A DNA stretch of 64,000 nucleotides, taken from NCBI GenBank assembly GCA_937906495.1, contig CALCVT010000102.1, forward strand, positions 1-64,000, given 5' to 3'. Positions 53,295-61,515 of this stretch are shown piece by piece. The DNA comes from an uncultured Prevotella sp. GTDB lineage: Bacteria; Bacteroidota; Bacteroidia; Bacteroidales; Bacteroidaceae. The notes beneath the pieces are model-generated. The model did no database searches. It was not told where the DNA came from and saw only the letters and a program-made list of their open reading frames with translations. The position numbers and the translations under genes are program-made. Position 1 is the stretch's first letter, and each line of letters opens with the position of its first letter.

Positions 53295-54089
53295 ATGAAA
53301 CAATATCAAGCCCTGCTTAACGAAATACTTACAAATGGTGCACAAAAAAGCGACCGCACCGGCACTGGTACACTCAGCATCTTCGGTCATCAGATGCGAT
53401 TCGATCTTGAAGAAGGATTCCCATTACTAACAACAAAGAAACTGCATCTAAAGTCCATCATCTACGAACTGCTATGGTTTTTAAAGGGAGACACAAACGT
53501 GCGTTACCTGCAAGAACACAACGTGCGTATCTGGAATGAATGGGCCGACGAAAATGGCGACCTGGGACATATCTACGGCTACCAATGGCGCTCGTGGCCC
53601 GATTATAACGGCGGACACATTGACCAAATACGCGAGGTAATACGTCAAATCAAGGAAACGCCCGACTCCCGCCGCATGATTGTTTCGGCATGGAACGTGG
53701 CCGACCTCAAACAAATGAATCTGCCGCCGTGCCACCTCCTCTTCCAATTCTATGTGGCCGATGGCCGCCTCTCACTTCAGCTTTACCAGCGCTCAGCCGA
53801 CACCTTCCTGGGCGTACCCTTCAATATTGCTAGCTATGCCCTGCTACTCATGATGACAGCCCAGGCCACCGGACTCAAGCCGGGCGAATTCATTCACACA
53901 ACAGGCGACACGCATCTCTACCTTGATCATCTGGAACAAGCCCGCATCCAACTGGCACGCGAACCTCGTCCACTGCCACGCATCAAACTCAATCCCGATG
54001 TAAAAGACCTGTTCAGTTTTGACTACAACGACTTTGAACTCGAAGGCTACGACCCCTGGCCACACATAGCTGCCAAGGTTTCGGTTTAA
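53295..54089 (+). CDS. thyA: Thymidylate synthase
   Basis: 264 residues, the same length as E. coli ThyA. It methylates dUMP to dTMP using methylenetetrahydrofolate. Motifs: [19 protein letters not shown], the nucleophile in [12 protein letters not shown] (Cys146), [19 protein letters not shown] and the end [12 protein letters not shown]. Unlike the usual thyA-folA pair, folA is 6 kb upstream. Start set by the -7 element at 53263. Confidence 0.96.
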   Translation: MKQYQALLNEILTNGAQKSDRTGTGTLSIFGHQMRFDLEEGFPLLTTKKLHLKSIIYELLWFLKGDTNVRYLQEHNVRIWNEWADENGDLGHIYGYQWRSWPDYNGGHIDQIREVIRQIKETPDSRRMIVSAWNVADLKQMNLPPCHLLFQFYVADGRLSLQLYQRSADTFLGVPFNIASYALLLMMTAQATGLKPGEFIHTTGDTHLYLDHLEQARIQLAREPRPLPRIKLNPDVKDLFSFDYNDFELEGYDPWPHIAAKVSV

Positions 54090-54147
54090 CACCCTGACCT
54101 GCAAACTGCAATCCCCAATACCCATATTCTAACTTCCTCCTGCCCAC

Positions 54148-55524
54148 GTGCTACCTCCCGATTTCCTTACCCGGCTTACCCAACTTCTTGGACAGACTGA
54201 AGCCGATAAACTTTGCAATGCCCTGACTCAAACCGAACCTCCCGTAAGCATCAGGCTTAACCCGCTGCGCCCAGCACCCATACTGCCTGCAGAATCGGGC
54301 AATAAGGTGCCCTGGTGCACCGAAGGAGTATTCCTAAAAACGCGGCCTAAGTTTACCTACGACCCTCTGCTCCATGCCGGCACCTATTATGTGCAGGAAG
54401 CAGCTTCCATGTTCGTTGAACAAGCATGGAAACAAATTTGCTGCGATTTTACACCGGCTCGCCTGCTCGACCTTTGTGCTGCTCCTGGCGGAAAAAGCAC
54501 GCTGTGGCGCAGTCTCATGCCAACAGGAACACTGCTTGTAGCCAACGAACCAATCCGACAACGGGCACAGATTTTGGCAGAGAATCTTACCAAATGGGGA
54601 CACCCCGATGTGGTAACAACCTCGGCATATCCCGATGAATTTTCCTCCCTCGGCAGTTTTTTCGACGTAATAGCAGCCGACGTTCCCTGTTCGGGCGAAG
54701 GCATGTTCCGCAAAGATCAAACAGCCATAGATGAATGGTCTGCAGAGGCCGTGAGCAACTGTGCTGCACGCCAATGGGATATTATTCAGCAAGTGTGGCC
54801 CGCCCTGCGCCAAGGCGGATACCTGGTTTACAGCACCTGCACCTATAACCGCGAAGAGAACGAAGACAACGTGGCACGTATATGCCATGAACTAGGAGCT
54901 GAACCTGTAGCTATTGATACACTACCAGAATGGAACATTGCCGGCGACACTACCGGACGTAACCTGCCTGTATATCATTTCTTTCCGCACCGCACCCAGG
55001 GCGAAGGCCTCTTTCTGGCTCTGCTACGTAAAACAGCCGAAGCACCGGTAGCTAAAGAAAAAAAGAATAAGAAACGTGCAACGGTCAATCGTACCCCTGC
55101 TGCCAAAGGAGCTGCTAAAATTAATAGCTGGATTGCCGATAGCAACGAATTCAAGTTCTTACGTCCTACCGACTCACACCTGCTGGCCGTACGCCAAAGC
55201 CTGGCCGACCACATTCAGCATGTATGCTCATGCGTAAATGCGCTCACCGCCGGGGTACTCGTAGCTGAAGAAAAAGGCAATAAACTCATACCTCAACATG
55301 CACTGGCGCTCTCCAGCATACTTGCACCCGAAGCCTTTCCTCACGTAGAGTTGCCGCTCGAGCAGGCTCTGGCTTACTTGCGCCGAGAGGCACTGCAACT
55401 CGAAACAAGTACTCCCAAAGGCTACATTGTACTTACTTTCAAAGGCTTTGCCTTAGGATTTGCAAACAACTTAGGCACAAGAGCCAACAACCTCTATCCA
55501 CAAGAGTGGCGTATACGCAACTAA
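54148..55524 (+). CDS. RsmF/NOL1-type rRNA cytosine-C5 methyltransferase
   Basis: 458 residues from a GTG start (VLPPDFLTRLTQLLG). SAM-binding LLDLCAAPGGKSTLW (107-121), the Cys in DVPCSGEGMFR (Cys181) and the second Cys in VYSTCTYNREENE (Cys231) are the two-cysteine signature of RNA m5C methyltransferases. The C-terminal 120 residues resemble the RsmF/YebU tail. It probably methylates 16S rRNA; the site is not deducible. It lies 58 bases after thyA on the same strand. Confidence 0.9.
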   Translation: MLPPDFLTRLTQLLGQTEADKLCNALTQTEPPVSIRLNPLRPAPILPAESGNKVPWCTEGVFLKTRPKFTYDPLLHAGTYYVQEAASMFVEQAWKQICCDFTPARLLDLCAAPGGKSTLWRSLMPTGTLLVANEPIRQRAQILAENLTKWGHPDVVTTSAYPDEFSSLGSFFDVIAADVPCSGEGMFRKDQTAIDEWSAEAVSNCAARQWDIIQQVWPALRQGGYLVYSTCTYNREENEDNVARICHELGAEPVAIDTLPEWNIAGDTTGRNLPVYHFFPHRTQGEGLFLALLRKTAEAPVAKEKKNKKRATVNRTPAAKGAAKINSWIADSNEFKFLRPTDSHLLAVRQSLADHIQHVCSCVNALTAGVLVAEEKGNKLIPQHALALSSILAPEAFPHVELPLEQALAYLRREALQLETSTPKGYIVLTFKGFALGFANNLGTRANNLYPQEWRIRN

Positions 55525-55592
55525 ACAATTACCCAGCCGGCCAGTACACAGATAAAACCCGCCCGACGTCGGCCCGTTTATAAAAATAATTG

Positions 55593-55600
55593 TACCTTTG
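55593..55600 (+). promoter_or_regulatory. -7 element of the amidase-MCE operon
   Basis: TACCTTTG, 62 bases before the amidase ATG; no TTG at standard spacing, though TTTA lies near. Confidence 0.5.
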
Positions 55601-55662
55601 CAGCAATTTGGGAACGCAAAACCAATTTTGCGTTTTCACCTCGCCCAACCTACCATTCACTT

Positions 55663-57168
55663 ATGCAATCCTCTATTTGGAAATTCCTAAGTATTGTTCT
55701 TCTTTTCGCCTTCGGCACATCCATTAACGCTGCCGAAAACGAAAAACGCGGCTTCACGCTCGTTATTGACGCAGGACACGGAGGCCATGACCCCGGAGCG
55801 AGCGGCAAATTCTCGAAAGAGAAGAACATCAACCTTAAGGTGGCGCTTGCTTTTGGTAAGTTAGTCGAAGCCAATTGCCCCGATGTACGCGTAATCTATA
55901 CTCGCCGCAAGGATATTTTTATACCCCTGCAACGGCGAGCCGACATTGCCAACAAGAACAAGGCTGATTTGTTTATCTCCATCCACACCAATGCACTACC
56001 CAGAGGCAAATTGGCCTACGGCTCCGAAACCTACACACTCGGTATGGCGCGAGCCGATGCCAATCTCGAAGTGGCCAAACGCGAAAACTCGGTTATTAAA
56101 CTCGAAAGCAACTATGAGCACACTTACGAAGGCTTCGATCCACGTAAGGCCGAGAGCTACGTTATTTTTGAATTCCTGCAAGACCGCTACATGAAGCAGA
56201 GTGTTGACCTTGCTAAAGCCATCCAGCAACAATACAAAGTTGCCGGACGTGCAAACAAGGGGGTTCACCAGGCCGGATTCCTGGTATTACGCAACACCTC
56301 AATGCCTGCCGTACTGACCGAGTTGGGATTTATTACCACACCTGCTGAAGAAAAATACCTCAATTCGGAAAAAGGAGTCAGAGAACTCAGCCGAAGCATT
56401 TACAACGGCTTTCTCAACTACCGCAGGATATACAACAAAAACTCGGGCAAACTGCCTAAAAACCTACCGGTAGCTCTAACCGAAACCGAAGCTAAAGCTA
56501 TCGAAAAACCTGCCGAAAACAAGCTATTGGTCGTTGTTCCTATCGAGGCCAAACCTACTCCGCGCTACAATGCGCCCAATCCCTACAACCAACAAGCCCT
56601 GACTGCATTGGCCACCCCTACAGATACAGCTACACTGCAAGCCTGTACAAAGGCAGACACGGCTGTTTTAAATCAACCTCTGCCCCTAATCAAGGCTGAA
56701 AATCGGCTCGTGGCTGAAGCAAACACCACAATGGTGAACGAGAACTCACGTGTAAAAATAGCAACACCAACAAGTGTCACCACACAACCTGCTGTCAAAA
56801 AAGTGCTACCCACCATTAAGCAGGACAAAAAGCTTGCTCACAAACAGCAAACTGTATCAACAACCAGCAAGCAAACAAAAGCACAAACAAGCACCCACAC
56901 TAACCAACTCTATTACCACATACAGTTAGGAGCAGGAAAACGCAAAATTTCAACAAACGACCCCCAATTCAAAGGCTTTGCACCACAACGCATACGCGAA
57001 GGTGCACTCTATAAATATCACTACGGCAACTTCAGCACTTATGCCGAGGCACGAAAACAATTGGCCAAAGTGCGCCAATCGTTACCTACGGCCTATATTG
57101 TAGCATACCTTGCCGGAAACCTCATTCCCTTACACCAAGCACAGACTACGGAAAAAAAGTCTAAGTGA
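55663..57168 (+). CDS. N-acetylmuramoyl-L-alanine amidase with C-terminal SPOR domain
   Basis: 501 residues. Signal peptide 1-24. Amidase_3 domain (30-260): VIDAGHGGHDPGASG with zinc ligand His39, FISIHTNA, and VLRNTSMPAVLTELGFITTPAEE with the catalytic Glu. A long Thr/Ala/Lys-rich linker (270-415) leads to a SPOR domain (about 420-495: YYHIQLGAGKRK, YKYHYGNFSTYAEARKQLAKVR), which binds denuded glycan at the septum. It should split daughter cells. It is followed by an MCE gene 22 bases downstream, a frequent Bacteroidetes pair. Confidence 0.92.
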   Translation: MQSSIWKFLSIVLLFAFGTSINAAENEKRGFTLVIDAGHGGHDPGASGKFSKEKNINLKVALAFGKLVEANCPDVRVIYTRRKDIFIPLQRRADIANKNKADLFISIHTNALPRGKLAYGSETYTLGMARADANLEVAKRENSVIKLESNYEHTYEGFDPRKAESYVIFEFLQDRYMKQSVDLAKAIQQQYKVAGRANKGVHQAGFLVLRNTSMPAVLTELGFITTPAEEKYLNSEKGVRELSRSIYNGFLNYRRIYNKNSGKLPKNLPVALTETEAKAIEKPAENKLLVVVPIEAKPTPRYNAPNPYNQQALTALATPTDTATLQACTKADTAVLNQPLPLIKAENRLVAEANTTMVNENSRVKIATPTSVTTQPAVKKVLPTIKQDKKLAHKQQTVSTTSKQTKAQTSTHTNQLYYHIQLGAGKRKISTNDPQFKGFAPQRIREGALYKYHYGNFSTYAEARKQLAKVRQSLPTAYIVAYLAGNLIPLHQAQTTEKKSK

Positions 57169-57190
57169 TACCAAACACATCTTTACCGAC

Positions 57191-58108
57191 ATGAAGAAAG
57201 AAATTAAAATTGCCCTGACCGCTGTTGTAGCACTCGTACTGCTGTTTATCGGTCTGAATTTTCTGAAAGGCATCAACGTATTCCAGTCAACCAATACCTA
57301 TTACGTAAAATTCAAAAACATAGCCGGACTCGCAGTGTCGAACCCTGTTTACGCCAACGGCTTTCCTGTAGGTATTGTACGCAGTATTGCCTACGATTAC
57401 GAACGGGGCGAAAATGTTGTTGTATCCATTGAACTCGACGATGAGATGAAGATTCCGGCCGAAACGCACGCCGAACTTGAAACTGACCTGATGGGTGGCA
57501 TTAAAATGCAACTCTTGCTCGGCCCTAATCCTACTAAAAACATTGCACAAGGCGATACCATTAGCGGGGGTATGCACCAAGGCATGATGGATAAGGTACA
57601 AACCATGGTACCGGCCATCGAAAAGATGCTTCCGAAACTAGACAGCATCATGACGAACCTGAACAAAATTACCGCTGACCCGGCATTGGCACAAACACTA
57701 CACAACACGGCTGCTATTACGGCCAATCTGAAGGAAACATCAGCTCAACTCAACCAAATGATGAAGGCCGACATTCCGCAAACCATGGCCAGCCTGAAGC
57801 GTACCAGTGCCAACGCTGAAAAACTCTCGAACAACTTGGCAAAACTCGATGTGCAAACCACCTTCGACAATATCAACAAAACGATTCGAAACGCGCAAGA
57901 ACTCTCTGACAATCTGGGTAACATGACTGCAAACCTGGACAAAAAACTCAAAAGCAAGGATAATACACTCGGCCTCTTCCTGAACGACCGCGGTATATAC
58001 GACAACTTGAACTCTACATTGCAACATGCCGACTCGCTCATGATTGACCTCAAGGCACATCCCAAACGCTATGTTCACTTCTCCGTTTTTGGACGCAAGG
58101 ATAAATAG
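57191..58108 (+). CDS. MlaD-like MCE-domain lipid transport protein
   Basis: 305 residues from ATG 57191; a frame beginning at 57110 overlaps the amidase gene and is unlikely. One N-terminal helix (6-28) then the MCE domain (about 38-120: YYVKFKNIAGLAVSNPVYANGFPVGIVRSI, ETDLMGGIKMQLLLGPN). The rest is a long helical region rich in Asn, Thr and Leu, as in MlaD-like proteins that shuttle phospholipids between membranes. No MlaE/MlaF genes are in the window. Confidence 0.88.
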   Translation: MKKEIKIALTAVVALVLLFIGLNFLKGINVFQSTNTYYVKFKNIAGLAVSNPVYANGFPVGIVRSIAYDYERGENVVVSIELDDEMKIPAETHAELETDLMGGIKMQLLLGPNPTKNIAQGDTISGGMHQGMMDKVQTMVPAIEKMLPKLDSIMTNLNKITADPALAQTLHNTAAITANLKETSAQLNQMMKADIPQTMASLKRTSANAEKLSNNLAKLDVQTTFDNINKTIRNAQELSDNLGNMTANLDKKLKSKDNTLGLFLNDRGIYDNLNSTLQHADSLMIDLKAHPKRYVHFSVFGRKDK

Positions 58109-58218
58109 TGCAGCAAAAACGCTACACACAACCATCGTTGCACACAGCATAGGAACAAGGCATATTGCTTTAAAAAGTACTTGCTAAACCACACTATAAA
58201 AAAAGCATACCGCCTTCT

Positions 58219-58259
58219 TAACAAGCCCGGTTACAAATAAATTGTAACCGGGCTTGTTA
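58219..58259 (+). terminator. Terminator of the amidase-MCE operon
   Basis: Arms 58219-58236 and 58242-58259 are a perfect 18-bp stem (core CAAGCCCGGTTACAA) with a 5-base loop, followed by TTGATTT. Confidence 0.85.
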
Positions 58260-58510
58260 TTGATTTATTCCAGCGCACTTGATGCAATGATTCACAACTT
58301 ACTGAAGTCTGAAGTGCAGCTATTTAACGAAACTCCAGCAGGCATGTAGTATAAGATTCACGCATTTCTTTGGGCTAAAGCCTCCTTACAAAAATACTAA
58401 CAAGGAGAAGGTAGAAATACATTTTAGAGATATCACTCTACCCCCCTACTATGTAATATCCATCGCATATGCCCACACATACTACTGCCATGTATAAACA
58501 AATACAAGCC

Positions 58511-58550
58511 GTGCAATTTATTTTACACGAGGGTGTAAAACTCTTTACAT
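58511..58550 (+). repeat. Family A repeat, two copies, 22-base period, upstream of dnaA
   Basis: GTGCAATTTATTTTACAC (58511-58528) and GTGTAAAACTCTTTACAT (58533-58550), starts 22 bases apart, about 380 bases before the dnaA ATG. Confidence 0.8.
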
Positions 58551-58930
58551 CCCCCAAAGACATTAGGCATACACTGCAGCCTTTTAAAATCAAAAACCTC
58601 ACTCCAGACTATCCTATACAATTGGAGTAAATACACTACAGCCTGTACATGCGAGCTACGATACTCCCAAACGCATCAATGCCTCTATAATCCGATGGAA
58701 CAGATGCCAAACAGAGTCGATATTACTTATACATTATAACCATCAGCCAACAAACCCAAAGGATGGCTCAGGCCTTAAAGGGCTACACTGTAACAAATTG
58801 CAGACATGCCATAATACATAAACCTACACAGCACATGACACTTAGTAAGTAAAAATGTAACAAAAGCCCTTTCCCAATCCAGAAAAAAACGCCAATTTTG
58901 TAGTCCCAAACAGCATCCCCCTATTTTTTA

Positions 58931-60301
58931 ATGGACACTTCCACACACAATTCCTGGCTAAAATGCCTCAGTATCATTAAACAAAATATGCCGAGCCAAC
59001 ACTACCAAGGTTGGTTCGAGCCGCTTAAGTTCGTTAGCTTCGAGGCTAACGTGCTTACAGTTGGGGTGCCCAATAAATTCTATGCAGGCTATTTTGACCA
59101 GCACTATGCAGCTTTTTTAATGAAAGCCGTAGGCAAAGAGTTTGGAGCAGGCATTAAATTGCAGTACAAACTTTTTGACGAACCTGCCAGCAACCAGCCG
59201 GCCGAACCCCTGCTGCGCACAGCTGCCGAGGCTCCCAAGAATGTGCCCAACAGCATTCAGCAACGCAAGCCTCAGCCAGCACTCAAATCGCAACTTATTC
59301 CGCGCTATACCTTTAACAATTTTGTTGAAGGCGACAGCAACAAACTCTCCCGCAGCATCGGACTCAGCATTGCCGAAAATCCTGGAAAGAACTCCTTTAA
59401 TCCTTTCTTTTTATACGGTCCAAGCGGTGTGGGAAAAACTCACCTGGTCAATGCTATCGGACTGCGCATACGCGAACTCTATCCCGAAAAGCGAGTGCTC
59501 TTTGTATCGGCTCACATATTCAAAACCCAATATACCGACTCTGTTCTCCACAACACGCCCAACGAGTTTATCAACTTTTACCAATCGATTGACGTGTTGA
59601 TTATTGACGATATCCAGGAGATTACAACAGCAAAGACTCAGCAAGCCTTCTTCCACATTTTTAACCATCTACAGCAGAACAACCGGCAAATAATTATGAC
59701 GTGCGACCGTCCGCCTGTACTGCTTGAAGGTATGGAAGACCGTATGCTCACGCGCTTTAAGTGGGGTATGACAACCGAAATGGAAAAGCCCGATACTAAA
59801 TTGCGCCGCGAGATTTTGCATTCAAAAATTGCGCGCGACGGACTGACCATTCCCGAAGAAGTTATCCAATACATTGCACAAAATGTTGAGAGCAGTGTAC
59901 GCGAAATTGAGGGTATCGTAAACTCTATCATGGCCTACTCGGTGGTAGATAACTGCGAAATAGACTTGCAACTCACTCAGCGCGTGGTGGCAAGAGCCGT
60001 GAATTTAGAAAAAAGAGAACTCACTGCCGACGACATTACAGCTACTGTTTGTAACCGATATGGCGTGAAACAAAAGGAAATTGTATCAAAAAGCCGCAAA
60101 CAACTTTTTGTACAAGCCCGCCAGGTGGCTATGTTTCTTTGTCACAAATACACCGACATTACGTACAGCCAGTTGGGACGAATATTTGGCAAACGCGACC
60201 ACAGCACCGTGCTCTATGCTTGTAACCAAGTGAGCCGCCGCTTGAGCGTTGACAAAAACTTTAGACACGAAATGGAAGAAATCGAAGCGCAACTCAGGTA
60301 A
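58931..60301 (+). CDS. dnaA: Chromosomal replication initiator DnaA
   Basis: 456 residues. Domain I (1-85), a Pro/Gln-rich linker, then the AAA+ domain with Walker A GPSGVGKTH (163-171), Walker B LIIDDIQE (223-230) and sensor RMLTRFKWG. Domain IV carries the DNA-binding signature GRIFGKRDHSTVLYACNQV. All parts are intact. It is monocistronic here, with no dnaN or other replication gene next to it. Confidence 0.97.
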   Translation: MDTSTHNSWLKCLSIIKQNMPSQHYQGWFEPLKFVSFEANVLTVGVPNKFYAGYFDQHYAAFLMKAVGKEFGAGIKLQYKLFDEPASNQPAEPLLRTAAEAPKNVPNSIQQRKPQPALKSQLIPRYTFNNFVEGDSNKLSRSIGLSIAENPGKNSFNPFFLYGPSGVGKTHLVNAIGLRIRELYPEKRVLFVSAHIFKTQYTDSVLHNTPNEFINFYQSIDVLIIDDIQEITTAKTQQAFFHIFNHLQQNNRQIIMTCDRPPVLLEGMEDRMLTRFKWGMTTEMEKPDTKLRREILHSKIARDGLTIPEEVIQYIAQNVESSVREIEGIVNSIMAYSVVDNCEIDLQLTQRVVARAVNLEKRELTADDITATVCNRYGVKQKEIVSKSRKQLFVQARQVAMFLCHKYTDITYSQLGRIFGKRDHSTVLYACNQVSRRLSVDKNFRHEMEEIEAQLR

Positions 60302-60426
60302 AACAGCAACCGCTATGCCCCTGCGCCCCATCTAGCCATCGGTAGCTCGGGCAATGCAATCACAAAAGCCGTAAAACCCATACAAGCCATAGCCAAACCA
60401 GGTAAAAAAAGAAAAGAATACTTTCG

Positions 60427-60458
60427 TTTGGCCAGTTCGATTTTTCTATCTATCTTTG
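60427..60458 (+). promoter_or_regulatory. Promoter of tRNA-Ser
   Basis: TTTG (60427-60430), 20 bases, then TATCTTTG (60451-60458): a full -33/-7 match 40 bases before the tRNA. Confidence 0.82.
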
Positions 60459-60497
60459 CACGCGATTTTAAAATGCAAATCGCATTTTCACCTCTAA

Positions 60498-60585
60498 GGA
60501 AAGGTGCTCGAGTGGTTGAAGAGGCACGCCTGGAAAGCGTGTATACCCCTAAAGGGTATCGGGGGTTCGAATCCCCCTCTTTCCG
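60498..60585 (+). tRNA. tRNA-Ser (GGA)
   Basis: 88 bases. Acceptor GGAAAGG pairs with TCTTTCC (one G-U), discriminator G. Anticodon stem CACGC/GCGTG holds the loop CTGGAAA, anticodon GGA at 60532-60534. A long variable arm (ATACCC...GGGTAT) marks a class II serine tRNA, and the T arm is GGGGG TTCGAAT CCCCC. CCA is not encoded. Confidence 0.97.
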
Positions 60586-60597
60586 CAAAGTTTATGA

Positions 60598-60644
60598 AAA
60601 AAGCAAGGTGTTCAAAGCTAAAAGTTTTGAACACCTTGCTTTTT
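60598..60644 (+). terminator. Terminator of tRNA-Ser
   Basis: Arms 60598-60616 and 60626-60644 are perfectly complementary over 19 bases (core GCAAGGTGTTCAAA) with a 9-base loop and a T tract. Confidence 0.9.
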
Positions 60645-60729
60645 ATATTTCGTTACCTCCCACCCTGACGAGGCCGAAAGCAAGGCTTTAAAAAGCAATT
60701 GTATTGCAGGCACTGGGCGGGCGGCCATA

Positions 60730-61368
60730 CTACTGCTGATACTGCATATAATCGGGAAGGGGCTCACGGCGGGCAGCCTCGTACTGTTCGGGCAAAAGTT
60801 GCTGTATAAGGGGAAGCAGCACCTTGTGCATCACCTTTTCGTTGAGTTGATGCCCTCCTTCAAAGCGTTCGGCATGCTTATAATACTTGGTAAAAGTATT
60901 GTAAGCATTGATGGGATTGACCGAAGTATCGTCAATGCCGAAAAGTCCGTAGCACAAATTGCTGTCGTCAGGTGTTATGCCTTGAAACTGAGTGCGCTCC
61001 ATTTGGTTAAAGTGTTTCATAATGTCGTTGGTTATACGAAACTCCTTGGCATGATCCTTACGGCCGTTCAGCCACTTATGAACACCAGTGTGGAGTACTT
61101 TGCTCATGGTCGACATGCGAAATGCCGGATTTACGCAAATGCGCAAAAAGCCACGCATCTGCTGGGCATACATACCACCCATACTGGTTCCGATAACCAA
61201 ATCGGGCTGCTCGTTCTCGACCAAATCACGGAGCATGGGCAGAGCCTCTTCGGGGTCGACAGGAATATCGGGTGCCACTACTTGAGCTGAAGGAAAAATT
61301 TTACGCAAATGCTGCACCGTACCCGAAGCACCCGATGAGGCAAAGCCATGAAAGTAAACAATCTTCAT
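60730..61368 (-). CDS. YqiA-like alpha/beta-hydrolase esterase
   Basis: 212 residues. The start MKIVYFHGFASSGASGTV gives the oxyanion loop HGF, and GTSMGGMYA holds the nucleophile Ser62. A late Asp (YGLFGIDDTS) and His in FEGGHQLNE complete the triad. This matches the YqiA/YcfP (UPF0227) esterase group; substrate unknown. It stands alone on the minus strand between the tRNA terminator and the TamL-like gene. Confidence 0.87.
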   Translation of the reverse strand: MKIVYFHGFASSGASGTVQHLRKIFPSAQVVAPDIPVDPEEALPMLRDLVENEQPDLVIGTSMGGMYAQQMRGFLRICVNPAFRMSTMSKVLHTGVHKWLNGRKDHAKEFRITNDIMKHFNQMERTQFQGITPDDSNLCYGLFGIDDTSVNPINAYNTFTKYYKHAERFEGGHQLNEKVMHKVLLPLIQQLLPEQYEAARREPLPDYMQYQQ

Positions 61369-61515
61369 AAAAAGGACAGATTAAACGATTATAGGATACC
61401 GAATGTGGGCAATGCCGGTTGCATACCTGCAGCTAAGGCAAGTTCAACCGGCATTACGCATTTCAAAAAACTGGAGTATTGGGTCTTGCCAGCTTCAACT
61501 ATAGTTGACAAGCGG

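Larger units (their letters stand above)
58109..58930. other. 822-base noncoding region upstream of dnaA
   Basis: It holds the terminator of the amidase operon and two family A dyads. It is AT-rich. I looked for DnaA boxes (TTATNCACA): only weak partial matches (TTATACATT at 58728-58736 and TTATACATG at 58490-58498 on the minus strand), so an origin cannot be claimed. An imperfect CAATTTTG lies near 58893 as a possible dnaA -7 element. Confidence 0.45.

Noticed and set aside
58490..58736. Possible DnaA boxes and replication origin
   Set aside because: Only partial matches to TTATNCACA, at scattered places, with no cluster.
60313..60588. 91-codon minus-strand frame across tRNA-Ser with the sequence EGDSNPRYPLGVYTLSRRASS
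   Set aside because: This peptide is the antisense reading of the tRNA-Ser gene, a well-known false ORF. The tRNA is well formed, so it is not a protein gene.
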